Counted from the stretch's first letter, positions 1 to 7,223 are shown. The stretch is DNA of 15,370 nt from an uncultured bacterium (GCA_903876815.1 CAIRBL010000027.1:1-15370); one strand, 5' to 3'. Notes: generated from the letters alone by a model not told the origin. Made by a program: numbers and translations.

Positions 1-30
1 AACATCTCTGTCGTAGGCGGAGATGTTTTT
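1..30 (+). terminator. Rho-independent terminator of an upstream gene outside the window
   Basis: An 8-bp perfect stem (aacatctc at 1-8 with gagatgtt at 20-27) encloses an 11-nt loop, and a T-run at 26-30 follows on the plus strand. It probably ends transcription of a plus-strand gene that lies before base 1. The loop is GC-rich, like the other palindromes of this window. Confidence 0.65.
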
Positions 31-43
31 GTTTGAGTAAATT

Positions 44-58
44 TATGTTATAATAAAA
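44..58 (+). promoter_or_regulatory. Extended -10 promoter of the surface-protein gene
   Basis: A perfect TATAAT at 49-54 is preceded by TG at 46-47, giving an extended -10 element. No good -35 is seen at 17 bp spacing. The 15-mer tatgttataataaaa (44-58) is repeated exactly at 2084-2098 in front of pilM. The expected transcription start, about 7 nt after the -10, falls on or beside the ATG at 62, so the mRNA may be leaderless. Confidence 0.7.
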
Positions 59-61
59 TAA

Positions 62-1888
62 ATGAAAAAAATATTTACTCCTTCTTTTGATTGGTCTTTG
101 GTGGCTATCGCTTTTTTTAGCTTAATGGTTTCTTTTTTTGTCTTTGTAAATATTTTGCACGCTAAAACTGGTGGTGGAGGATTGGATAAAGTAAAGATTT
201 ATATCAATGGTTGGGCTTGGTCACCAAATATTGGTTGGCTCAGTTTAAATTGTAATAATGACTTTGATGGTGATGGTGATATAGAAAGTAATTGTATCAC
301 GCCTTATGGTTTAGAAATTGATGAAAGTAATGATGGAACCGTAAGAGCGACCGGTGGTTGTGCTTGGGCGGGTAATGTTGGCTGGTGGATTTGCTTTGAT
401 GATCCAGACATTGATGATGGTGTGGGGCACGCCGATGCGCCTGACTGGGGAGTGTATTTAAATGGCCCTAGTGGCGTGCAATATTATAATGTTTCAGAAC
501 CAGATTTTACTGGCTGGCCAGATAATAATGCGGTAGAAAATTCTTTATGTCACAATGGAGATACCGCTTGCCACGCTAGCATTTTAGCTCTTGAAGAAGT
601 TTCTAGCTGGAGTAATGAACTTGGTTTTCCGATTGATGATTCTGATGTTTTCGGAACACTCGAGGGTTGTTTCAATTGCAGAGAAACAAAAACTTGTAGC
701 AATTCACCTTATAATATTTGTACACAAGACACTGATTGTGGCGAGGGCAATACTTGCAATACAGCACGTACTTGTGATAATTGTTTACAATATGCTTATA
801 ACCCAGATGATTCTTTACAGTCTGTAAAGGCTGGTTACCAATGTAGTAATTGTACTTTTGATGGTCCACAGCAAGAAGATACTATTTGCACAGAAAATGC
901 TTATGAGCGCAATAAAAATAGTTGTACGGCTTGCGATAAATATTATAATATACCAGGCTTAATGGTTGACTACACTACTGTTACGAATGATGGTTATGGA
1001 AGTATGTGTGGCTGGGCCTGGAATCAAGCCACTGGAGGCAATGGCGTAGGTTGGATTCAATTTGGTCCACGCATTACAGCTGGTAATAATCCTTATTTTC
1101 AAGTAAATAGTGGAGATATTTATGCTAAAGGCCAAATAAAAAATAAAAATATTTTAGGACCAAATATTTACAATGCCTTTGTGATTGAGACGGGTAGCAA
1201 TATGATTAATAATTTATATGCTTCTAGTACTTTAAATTTAATTAATCGTCCTTTAGTTAGTTTTCCGACTTTGAGTTCCACTGGTAAATACACCAATACT
1301 TTAGGTAGTATTGATTACACTGGTTTGAGCACTCAATTTGGTGCCAATATGAATAAATATGGTTCAATGATTTATAATAATACTAATGGAGTTGAGTGGG
1401 GTAGATTAAAAAATGGTGGCACAACTATTCTTTTGAATAACTCTGTCTATGATGCTACTAGTGACTTAACTTTAGCACAGGGTTCGGAAATAGTTTTTAC
1501 AGACGGTACAGGAACAGAAAATGGTGCGGGGATAATTACTATTAAAGGGAATGTTACTATTGATAATAATATTAAATACGACGCAAGTACGCCAGACAAA
1601 TTAAAAAACATTGCTTCACCAGTTTTTATTATTGATGGTAATCTTACTATCAATAGTGGTGTTGGACAGTTAGCTGGTACTTTTATAGTTTTTGGAATTT
1701 TTGATACAGGTACTAGTAACACACCATTAGTTGTGAATGGTAGCGTATTAGCACAAAGATTTGTTTTAGGTAGAACTTATAGTTCTGGACCAGCGGAACT
1801 GTTTATCAATGACGGACGCTTAAAAGTAAATCCACCAGCTGGTCTGCAAAATTTTTCTGCTAATTTACCGCAATTTAGTTATCAGTAG
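62..1888 (+). CDS. Secreted Trp-repeat and Cys-rich surface protein
   Basis: A 608-aa exported protein of unknown function. Residues 12-34 form one hydrophobic segment acting as signal peptide or anchor (possible cleavage after LHA, residue 34). Three related Trp motifs follow: GWAWSPNIGW at 50-59, GCAWAGNVGWW at 99-109 and GWAW...GVGWIQF at 317-334. Between them, residues 203-291 hold 13 cysteines, many as CxxC or CxxxxxC, including a CTQDTDC segment. The C-terminal third (about 350-608) is rich in Gly, Asn, Thr and Val in short beta-like stretches (IKGNVTID, FIIDGNLTI, LVVNGSVLA) and ends in PPAGLQNFSANLPQFSYQ, suggesting an extracellular beta-solenoid. Similar G-W-A-W proteins are common in Patescibacteria. 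It has its own promoter and terminator next to the pilus operon, so a role as adhesin or pilus-associated surface protein is plausible but inferred. The start is the first ATG after the -10 and no Shine-Dalgarno is present. Confidence 0.85.
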   Translation: MKKIFTPSFDWSLVAIAFFSLMVSFFVFVNILHAKTGGGGLDKVKIYINGWAWSPNIGWLSLNCNNDFDGDGDIESNCITPYGLEIDESNDGTVRATGGCAWAGNVGWWICFDDPDIDDGVGHADAPDWGVYLNGPSGVQYYNVSEPDFTGWPDNNAVENSLCHNGDTACHASILALEEVSSWSNELGFPIDDSDVFGTLEGCFNCRETKTCSNSPYNICTQDTDCGEGNTCNTARTCDNCLQYAYNPDDSLQSVKAGYQCSNCTFDGPQQEDTICTENAYERNKNSCTACDKYYNIPGLMVDYTTVTNDGYGSMCGWAWNQATGGNGVGWIQFGPRITAGNNPYFQVNSGDIYAKGQIKNKNILGPNIYNAFVIETGSNMINNLYASSTLNLINRPLVSFPTLSSTGKYTNTLGSIDYTGLSTQFGANMNKYGSMIYNNTNGVEWGRLKNGGTTILLNNSVYDATSDLTLAQGSEIVFTDGTGTENGAGIITIKGNVTIDNNIKYDASTPDKLKNIASPVFIIDGNLTINSGVGQLAGTFIVFGIFDTGTSNTPLVVNGSVLAQRFVLGRTYSSGPAELFINDGRLKVNPPAGLQNFSANLPQFSYQ

Positions 1889-1897
1889 AGATTTTAG

Positions 1898-1923
1898 AAG
1901 CCCCCGCTGACGCGGGGGTTTTT
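1898..1923 (+). terminator. Rho-independent terminator after the surface-protein gene
   Basis: The 7-bp GC stem cccccgc (1901-1907) / gcggggg (1912-1918) has a tgac loop, with a flanking G-T and two A-T pairs, and is followed by T5 at 1919-1923. It starts 10 nt after the TAG stop. Its core ccgctgacgcgg is the exact reverse complement of the core of the palindrome at 7188-7199. Confidence 0.9.
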
Positions 1924-1980
1924 GTTGCCAGAGGAGACATCACACAAGGTATGTTTTATGGTCAAGCGAGAGATTGTTTA

Positions 1981-2010
1981 TTAAGGCTCATCGGGGCACT
2001 TAATTTTTTT
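1981..2010 (+). terminator. Second terminator-like hairpin with T7 tail
   Basis: ttaaggctc (1981-1989) pairs with ggggc-a-cttaa (1994-2003) with one bulged A at 1998, a four-base loop atcg and a U-G pair. A run of seven T follows at 2004-2010. It is a back-up terminator for the first gene or the end of a separate short transcript from 1924-2010. Confidence 0.5.
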
Positions 2011-2012
2011 AT

Positions 2013-2038
2013 AAGACATCCGCATCAGCGGATGTCTT
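2013..2038. repeat. GC-core palindrome, CCGC-ATCA-GCGG type
   Basis: An 11-bp perfect stem, aagacatccgc (2013-2023) / gcggatgtctt (2028-2038), has loop atca. The T-run lies on the 5' side and no T-run follows on either strand, so it is not a normal terminator. Its core differs by one base from the core at 7188-7199. The heptamer agacatc also occurs nearby at 1935-1941 and could compete for pairing. Confidence 0.75.
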
Positions 2039-2065
2039 GGATAAAGATGTTATAAATTTTGCATT

Positions 2066-2098
2066 TTGTTTATTTAGAAAAAATATGTTATAATAAAA
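2066..2098 (+). promoter_or_regulatory. Promoter of the type IV pilus operon
   Basis: A -35-like TTGTTT at 2066-2071 is 17 bp from a perfect TATAAT at 2089-2094 with an extended TG at 2086-2087. The predicted start near 2101 leaves a leader of about 30 nt before pilM with no Shine-Dalgarno. The -10 region is identical over 15 nt to the promoter of the surface-protein gene. A second extended -10-like string (TG-T-TATAAA, 2048-2056) lies just upstream. Confidence 0.75.
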
Positions 2099-2130
2099 CA
2101 GATTTATAAAAATAAAAATACTTATAAAGT

Positions 2131-3339
2131 ATGCAATTATTTTCCCAAGCCAATAGTTATTTGGGGGTAGATATTGGCACCGCTAGCATTAAAATTGTTG
2201 AGCTAGAAAATTATCGTGGTCAAGCTAAACTCAAGAGCTTTGGCTACGCTGATTTAAATACTAGTATTTTAAGCACGGCCACAGAAAAAAGTAACCAGTT
2301 AATTGCTGATTATATTCAAAATATTGTCAAAAAATCGCGCATGGAGTCGAATCAGGCCATTGCCGCGTTGCCTACCTTTTCGGTTTTTACTTCAATTATT
2401 TCTTTACCACCGATGCCTAAAAAAGACTTGGGTGAGGCGATTAAATGGGAGGCAAAAAAGTTTATTCCCTTACCTATAGAAGACATGATTTTGGACTGGA
2501 AGATTTTAAATAAAAAAGACATCCAAGCTGAGGAAAGTTCTAATATTTCCGCTAATATTAGTAAATTTTTTAAAGGTAAAAAAGAGGAAGAGCAAAAACC
2601 AGAAGTCGTAGAAAAAAAGGTTGCTGATAGTGTAGAAACTGAAGCGAGCCCAAATGCTAATGAGGTGGCAAATTTTATGTCTGGTGAAAAAAATGTCGCG
2701 GGCGCTAAGAATTATCGTATTTTATTGACAGCTGCCCCGAAAAATTTAGTAGCCAGATACTTAGATATTTTTAAGCGTACTAGTTTGCATTTACTAAGTT
2801 TAGAAACTGAAGCTTTTGCTTTATCTAGGGCTTTGATTGGTAATGATATTTCCAGTGTGATGATTGTTGATATTGGTTCAAACAATACAGATATTTGCGT
2901 GATTGAGGGTGGGGTGCCGATTTTAAACCGAGGCATTGATGCTGGTGGCAGTGTGATCACCAAAGCTATCATGAATAGCATGAATGTCAATCTTGATCGA
3001 GCTGAACAATTTAAACGTGATTTTGGTTTAATGTCTGGTGCTAATAGAAGTGTGCCAAATACTATCCAAAATGCCTTAAATCCGATGATCAATGAGATTA
3101 AATATGTCTTTGATCTTTATCAAAGACAGGGTAATGCTAAGATTGAAAAAATAGTTTTAGCTGGTGGGAGTGCTTTTTTGCCAAATTTACCGAGTTATTT
3201 AGCACAGTTATTAAATTTACCAGTTATCATCGGTGACCCATGGGATCGTATAGTTTACCCGATGGATTTAAAGCCAGTTTTGCAAGAGATTGGGCCACGT
3301 ATGGCAGCGTCTATTGGTTTAGCGATGCGCGATATTTAA
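2131..3339 (+). CDS. pilM: Type IV pilus assembly protein PilM (actin/FtsA-like)
   Basis: A cytoplasmic actin-fold protein that binds the N-terminal tail of PilN and links the alignment complex to the assembly ATPase. The 402 residues show the nucleotide-binding signatures of this fold: phosphate-1 loop GVDIGTASIKIVEL at 12-25, phosphate-2 loop IVDIGSNNTDICVIEGG at 245-261 and adenosine motif VLAGGSAFLP at 342-351. The SLPPMPKKDL and WEAKKFIPLP segments (91-115) are characteristic of PilM. Residues about 130-192 form a charged, low-complexity insertion (KGKKEEEQKPEVVEKK) between the family blocks, which makes the protein longer than usual for PilM (about 350 aa). It is first in the operon, behind its promoter; pilN follows after 21 nt. 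No Shine-Dalgarno precedes the ATG, and the start is set by the conserved N-terminus. Confidence 0.95.
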   Translation: MQLFSQANSYLGVDIGTASIKIVELENYRGQAKLKSFGYADLNTSILSTATEKSNQLIADYIQNIVKKSRMESNQAIAALPTFSVFTSIISLPPMPKKDLGEAIKWEAKKFIPLPIEDMILDWKILNKKDIQAEESSNISANISKFFKGKKEEEQKPEVVEKKVADSVETEASPNANEVANFMSGEKNVAGAKNYRILLTAAPKNLVARYLDIFKRTSLHLLSLETEAFALSRALIGNDISSVMIVDIGSNNTDICVIEGGVPILNRGIDAGGSVITKAIMNSMNVNLDRAEQFKRDFGLMSGANRSVPNTIQNALNPMINEIKYVFDLYQRQGNAKIEKIVLAGGSAFLPNLPSYLAQLLNLPVIIGDPWDRIVYPMDLKPVLQEIGPRMAASIGLAMRDI

Positions 3340-3360
3340 AAAATAAAAAATTAAAATAAC

Positions 3361-4245
3361 ATGTCAGCTGATAATATCAATTTAATGCCAGAAAATTTGC
3401 GTCAAGACGAGCAAAATCTTTTGGCTAAACAAAATAATCAGCCAGCTCCGAATGTTTTGTCCACACCAACAGCTAATGCTCAGCCAGTAACTAATGATTC
3501 TAGCGGTAGAACAGGTGATTCTTGGTTGCATACAGTTTTTACACCAGCGCCAGTGTCAGCTGATTCTCCACTTCCGGCTAAAGAAGATAATAGTGGTTTT
3601 AAATTAGATACTCAGGTAGCGGCGGATAATACTGGTGGTTTTCATCAGCCAGAAAAGATCATTAGAGCACGTTTTGTGGAAGATGCTAGTGGCGTAGATT
3701 TGGTGCCACAATTATCTAAAGTAAAATCTTGGAAACAAATCGGTAGCTTGATGATTATTACTTTGATAGCTTCTTCAGGTGTCTTGGTGGTATTTTATTT
3801 TGGTTTATTGACCTGGAATACGCGTTTGACTTCGATTGGCCAAAAAACAAGCGAAAATATCCAAAGCACGGAAAATGCTTTAGTCAAATTTGAAGATAGC
3901 GTGAAGCGTATTAATGACACTGGGCAAGAGATTCAGCGTATTTATGATTTATTAAATAAACATATTTATTGGACTAACTTTTTTGCTTTATTAGAAAAAT
4001 ATACCTTACCAGAAGTACAATTTAGCGGTTTTGCAGCGACTAATAGTGGCGCTTTGACTTTGAATGCTACGGCACCAGATTATGCTACGATGGCTAAACA
4101 ATTAAAAATTTTGCAAACCGAAAATGCTAAAGAATTTGTGACAGAGGTAGATATTTCTGGTGGTACAAAAAGTGACGTTGGGGTGACTTTTTCGGTGGCG
4201 CTAGTTTTGAATCCAGATTTATTTTATTATCAAGAAAATAAATAA
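3361..4245 (+). CDS. pilN: Type IV pilus assembly protein PilN with extended N-terminus
   Basis: A single-pass inner-membrane protein that couples cytoplasmic PilM to PilO. The extreme N-terminus carries INLMPENLR (6-14), matching the PilM-binding INLLP-type tail. About 100 disordered, Pro/Ala/Asn-rich residues follow (20-105), then a second similar motif, VDLVPQLSK (112-120), directly before the transmembrane segment (about 128-150). Residues 155-200 are likely coiled coil (SENIQSTENALVKFEDSVKRI), and the C-terminus (205-290) fits the ferredoxin-like PilN fold. At 294 aa it is about 100 aa longer than common PilN proteins of 180-200 aa, mainly because of the linker. It lies 21 nt after pilM and 115 nt before pilO. 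The assignment rests on position, topology and N-terminal motif. Confidence 0.85.
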   Translation: MSADNINLMPENLRQDEQNLLAKQNNQPAPNVLSTPTANAQPVTNDSSGRTGDSWLHTVFTPAPVSADSPLPAKEDNSGFKLDTQVAADNTGGFHQPEKIIRARFVEDASGVDLVPQLSKVKSWKQIGSLMIITLIASSGVLVVFYFGLLTWNTRLTSIGQKTSENIQSTENALVKFEDSVKRINDTGQEIQRIYDLLNKHIYWTNFFALLEKYTLPEVQFSGFAATNSGALTLNATAPDYATMAKQLKILQTENAKEFVTEVDISGGTKSDVGVTFSVALVLNPDLFYYQENK

Positions 4246-4272
4246 AAAATAAAAATTATTAACACCATCTAA

Positions 4273-4294
4273 TTCCCCGGCGAATGCCGGGGAA
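4273..4294. repeat. GC-core palindrome between pilN and pilO (CCGGC-GAAT-GCCGG)
   Basis: A 9-bp perfect stem, ttccccggc (4273-4281) / gccggggaa (4286-4294), has loop gaat. It is followed by aaaacaag rather than a T-run, so it is unlikely to terminate the operon. Its core, read on the other strand, differs by one base from the palindrome between pilC and the TPR gene (9914-9927). Confidence 0.8.
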
Positions 4295-4318
4295 AACAAG
4301 ACGAATTATATTATAAGC

Positions 4319-4348
4319 AGCTCTATTCCGCCGACGGCGGAATCAGCT
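4319..4348. repeat. Second palindrome between pilN and pilO (CCGCC-GAC-GGCGG)
   Basis: The 8-bp stem attccgcc (4325-4332) / ggcggaat (4336-4343) has loop gac, extended by agct (4319-4322) / agct (4345-4348) across a small internal loop. It ends 12 nt before the pilO ATG. It shares its core type with the copy inside the pilO gene at 4783-4799. Confidence 0.75.
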
Positions 4349-4360
4349 AAAGAAAATTTT

Positions 4361-5062
4361 ATGGCCAATCAGAATGAGATAAAATTTGAGCAGCCTTCAC
4401 CCTTACTATTATTAGCTAACCAAAATATTTGGCTTATTTTAGGAGCTATTGTACTAGTGATTTTAACACTTGGTTACTTCTTTGTTTTACAACCGCAAAT
4501 TTCTAGTATTGTTAGTAGTAATGCTAGCTTAAATACTATTAATGAAAAAGATACAGCCGCTCAAAAATTAGCTGCTGACATAGAACTTTTGACTAAAAGT
4601 TTTAATAATTTAGAGGCTAGTCGTAATAGTGATTTGCAAAAATTACACTCTATTGTCCCACAAGGTGCGCAATTAGCCGAACTATTTGTACTAGCAGAAA
4701 AGCTAGCTCAAAGAAGAGGTATGTCTTTAAGCTCAATTGATGTCACTAGTTTAGCACAAAAAACTGCCACCGCAGAGCGGGGTCCCGCCGAAGGCGGGAA
4801 AAAATCAGCCCTTGATACATCAGAGCCAAATTCAGCATCTACTGATCAAAATTTGCAAGCACTTTCTATAAATATGGCAGTAGCACAAATGGTAGCAAAC
4901 CCCAATTCAGATGTTTATACAGAATTCAAAAATTATTTAGATGATTTAGAAAGTTCTGTACGTTTATTAGACATCGAATCAGTGTCTTTTACTGGCGCTG
5001 AAGGTGGGCTATTATCGATGAACTTTACGATCAAAACTTATTTTGCGCCAATTATAAAATAA
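4361..5062 (+). CDS. pilO: Type IV pilus assembly protein PilO
   Basis: A bitopic membrane protein that pairs with PilN in the alignment complex. The 233 residues show a short cytoplasmic N-terminus, one transmembrane helix (about 24-43, IWLILGAIVLVILTLGYFFV), a coiled-coil stretch (about 50-95), then IVPQGAQLAELFVLAEKLAQRRGM (98-121), typical of PilO, and a C-terminal beta/alpha domain ending in a beta strand (MNFTIKTYFAPI). Residues about 132-164 form a polar linker holding RGPAEGGKK, encoded by a GC-rich palindrome (4783-4799). Order and topology (pilM-N-O) support the call more than any single motif. The next gene follows after 6 nt. No Shine-Dalgarno is seen; the ATG is 12 nt after an upstream palindrome. 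Confidence 0.87.
   Translation: MANQNEIKFEQPSPLLLLANQNIWLILGAIVLVILTLGYFFVLQPQISSIVSSNASLNTINEKDTAAQKLAADIELLTKSFNNLEASRNSDLQKLHSIVPQGAQLAELFVLAEKLAQRRGMSLSSIDVTSLAQKTATAERGPAEGGKKSALDTSEPNSASTDQNLQALSINMAVAQMVANPNSDVYTEFKNYLDDLESSVRLLDIESVSFTGAEGGLLSMNFTIKTYFAPIIK
4783..4799. repeat. Palindrome inside pilO, translated in frame
   Basis: tcccgcc (4783-4789) / ggcggga (4793-4799) forms a 7-bp stem with loop gaa, the same core type as the copy at 4325-4343. It encodes the core of RGPAEGGK (PilO residues about 140-147) without breaking the frame. The local base composition is far richer in G and C than the rest of the gene. Confidence 0.8.
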
Positions 5063-5068
5063 TTTTTT

Positions 5069-5407
5069 ATGGATACAAAAAATAAAAATTTAATTAGCTT
5101 ATTGATTTTAGGTGCTGTAGTTTTAGCCATTGGTCTTTGGCTGTTGTTTAAATATTTACCAAAAAAACCAGTCACAACCAATACGGCTGATTTGGAGCTA
5201 GCTGTAAAGATTACAAAAATCAAAAATTTAGCAGAGCAAGATTTAAAATTTTTTCCTTTAAATGGTGACAATGTTTTAAAAAAATTAGAGAACACTGGTC
5301 AATACCAAGGCTTGACTTTAAATCTTGATACTAGTATTGATTTGAATAATCCTGGTAATCCCTTTCCTTTTGACACGATACAAGATGCGACTTTAGTTGG
5401 GCAATAA
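5069..5407 (+). CDS. Small single-pass membrane protein in the pilP position
   Basis: A 112-aa protein with a Lys/Asn-rich N-terminus, one transmembrane helix (about 8-27, LISLLILGAVVLAIGLWLLF), a charged linker, and an extracytoplasmic tail ending SIDLNNPGNPFPFDTIQDATLVGQ. It lies between pilO (6 nt gap) and pilB (8 nt gap), where diderms carry the lipoprotein pilP. There is no lipobox cysteine, and in fact no cysteine at all. The NPGNPFPF segment loosely recalls the short Asp/Asn-Pro-Phe motifs of PilP-like proteins, but similarity is too weak to name it. It may be a reduced functional substitute that completes the PilM-N-O complex; that is inference from position. The gene is surely real, being tightly packed in the operon, but its function is unassigned. 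Confidence 0.78.
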   Translation: MDTKNKNLISLLILGAVVLAIGLWLLFKYLPKKPVTTNTADLELAVKITKIKNLAEQDLKFFPLNGDNVLKKLENTGQYQGLTLNLDTSIDLNNPGNPFPFDTIQDATLVGQ

Positions 5408-5415
5408 TATAAATT

Positions 5416-7158
5416 ATGACTACTAATGAAGTTCTAAAAATATTAGATTTTTTGAATCAAAAAAAATTGCTCACCATCGAGCAATACGATGAATTAAAAG
5501 CTAAAACTTTTACAAATTTTGCTGAAGCAGAAAAACAAATTCGTCGTCGAGTATTGATTTCAGATGAAGATTGGACACAAGCCAAGGCTTTATTTTTTGG
5601 GATGGAGTATGCTAATTTGTCTGGTAAAGTGATTAATGCTGAGATTTTAAATATTTTACCACAAGACTTAGCAGAAAATTATCGGATAGTTATTTTCCAC
5701 AAAGAAGCTAAAAATATTGAAGTTGGTTTGACTGATCCGAGTAGTTTAAAAGCTATGGAGGCGGTTAATTTTTTAGCTCGTAAAAATGGCTATTTAGCTA
5801 AATTTTTTATTATCTCTGAAGATTCTTATCGTTCAGCTATTAAGCAATACGAAACTTTAGGTGAAGAAGTGGGAGCGGCTTTAGATACCGCTGAAGCTAT
5901 CTTTGCACCAAAAGATCAAAATTTAGACGATGAAGATGGCAAAGGTTTTTCTGAGGTGATCAAGTCAGCCCCGGTATCTAAGATCGTATCTGTAGTTTTA
6001 CGACATGCTATCGAAGGCCGGGCTTCTGATATTCATATCGAGCCAGTCGGTAATCAAAGTAAAATTCGTTATCGTATTGATGGCCAATTACATACTACGA
6101 TTGTTTTGCCGATTTATGTGCATTCGGCTTTAGTTTCTCGTATCAAAGTGATGGCCAATTTAAAAATTGATGAGACGCGCATTCCTCAAGACGGTCGTAT
6201 TCGTATCAAAATTCATAATAAAGACGTCGACTTCCGTATTTCCACCATTCCTTTGATGGGTCAAGAAAAAGTCGTGATGCGTATTTTGGAAACCCCAGAT
6301 AAAGCACCAACTTTTGAAGAGCTGGGTTTTATGGGTGATCACGCCAAACGAGTAGCTGAAGCCATTGAAAAACCAAATGGTATGTTTTTGGTGACTGGGC
6401 CAACTGGCTCTGGTAAATCTACCACCTTGTTTGCCGCCTTGTCAGTTTTAAATAAAGAAGATGTAAATATTACTACCCTAGAAGATCCGGTGGAATATTA
6501 TGTGCCTGGTGTGAATCAGTCTCAAGTCAGACCAGAAGTTGGTTTCACTTTTGCGACAGGTTTAAGAGCTTTATTAAGACAAGACCCTAACATCATCATG
6601 GTTGGTGAGATTCGTGATAATGAAACAGCGGAATTGTCTATTCATGCTGGTTTGACTGGTCACTTTGTGTTATCCACCCTTCACACTAACGATGCTCTTG
6701 GTGCTATCCCGCGTATGTTTGATATGCACATTGAGCCATTTTTATTAGCTAGTACTTTAAACGTGGTAATTGCTCAACGTTTAGTGAGAAAAATTTGTGA
6801 CAAATGTAAAGAAGAGGAAAAATTACCGGCTAATATTTTTGAAAAAGTCACTAAGGATTTAGATAAAATTCCAGCTAATGCTTTTTATGGCGGTGCAAAA
6901 CAGGGAGTCTACAAATTTTTTCATGGTAAAGGCTGTGCGCAATGTAATGACACTGGCTATAAGGGGCGTATTGCTATCGTTGAAACGATAGATATTACTA
7001 AAACTATGAAGGATATCATTGCCAAGGGCTTTGACCGTAGTCTAGTAGAAGTAGAACTAGCTAAACAAAATTTTATCACCATGGATCAAGATGGCTTGAT
7101 CAAAACTTTAGCAGGCCTAACTTCGATCGAAGAAGTATTAAGAGTGAGTAAAGAGTAA
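5416..7158 (+). CDS. pilB: Type IV pilus assembly ATPase PilB
   Basis: A cytoplasmic hexameric ATPase that powers pilus extension. The 580 residues carry a GspE/PilB N-terminal domain (about 40-150) and a complete secretion-ATPase core: GRASDIHIEP at 201-210, Walker A GPTGSGKST at 328-336, TLEDPVEY at 354-361, Walker B with catalytic Glu in IIMVGEIRD at 393-401, and His box GHFVLSTLHTND at 415-426. Four cysteines, C461/C464 (CDKC) and C507/C510 (CAQC), form the zinc-binding site usual in PilB/GspE and absent from PilT. Every catalytic motif is intact, which contrasts with the PilT-like protein downstream. It starts 8 nt after the 112-aa gene with no Shine-Dalgarno, and its length is normal for PilB (about 565-580 aa). 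Confidence 0.97.
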   Translation: MTTNEVLKILDFLNQKKLLTIEQYDELKAKTFTNFAEAEKQIRRRVLISDEDWTQAKALFFGMEYANLSGKVINAEILNILPQDLAENYRIVIFHKEAKNIEVGLTDPSSLKAMEAVNFLARKNGYLAKFFIISEDSYRSAIKQYETLGEEVGAALDTAEAIFAPKDQNLDDEDGKGFSEVIKSAPVSKIVSVVLRHAIEGRASDIHIEPVGNQSKIRYRIDGQLHTTIVLPIYVHSALVSRIKVMANLKIDETRIPQDGRIRIKIHNKDVDFRISTIPLMGQEKVVMRILETPDKAPTFEELGFMGDHAKRVAEAIEKPNGMFLVTGPTGSGKSTTLFAALSVLNKEDVNITTLEDPVEYYVPGVNQSQVRPEVGFTFATGLRALLRQDPNIIMVGEIRDNETAELSIHAGLTGHFVLSTLHTNDALGAIPRMFDMHIEPFLLASTLNVVIAQRLVRKICDKCKEEEKLPANIFEKVTKDLDKIPANAFYGGAKQGVYKFFHGKGCAQCNDTGYKGRIAIVETIDITKTMKDIIAKGFDRSLVEVELAKQNFITMDQDGLIKTLAGLTSIEEVLRVSKE

Positions 7159-7182
7159 AATATAAGATATATAGCAAGCCAG

Positions 7183-7204
7183 TTTCTCCGCGTCAGCGGA
7201 GAAA
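7183..7204. repeat. GC-core palindrome between pilB and the response regulator (CCGC-GTCA-GCGG)
   Basis: A 9-bp perfect stem, tttctccgc (7183-7191) / gcggagaaa (7196-7204), has loop gtca. Its 12-nt core is the exact reverse complement of the core in the terminator at 1904-1915. No T-run follows (ggcgtaaaaa), so it is not a standard terminator. Confidence 0.8.
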
Positions 7205-7223
7205 GGGCGTAAAAAACAATGTT

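Larger units (their letters stand above)
1924..2065 (+). other. Unassigned intergenic stretch with second terminator-like hairpin and a 34-codon ORF
   Basis: This gap between the first gene's terminator and the pilM promoter is visibly richer in G and C than its flanks. It contains a second terminator-like hairpin at 1981-2010 and a palindrome at 2013-2038. A 34-codon ORF runs from ATG 1951 to TAA 2055 (begins MFYGQARDCLLRL, ends MSWIKML) straight through both structures; AAGG at 1946-1949 is too close to the ATG to be a normal Shine-Dalgarno. I recognise no protein family. It could be a remnant of an inserted element, a small RNA unit with its own terminator, or a chance ORF. Confidence 0.35.

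Noticed and set aside
2712..3092. A 126-codon minus-strand ORF opposite pilM
   Set aside because: It is antisense to the conserved phosphate-2 region of PilM and has no start signals or family motifs.
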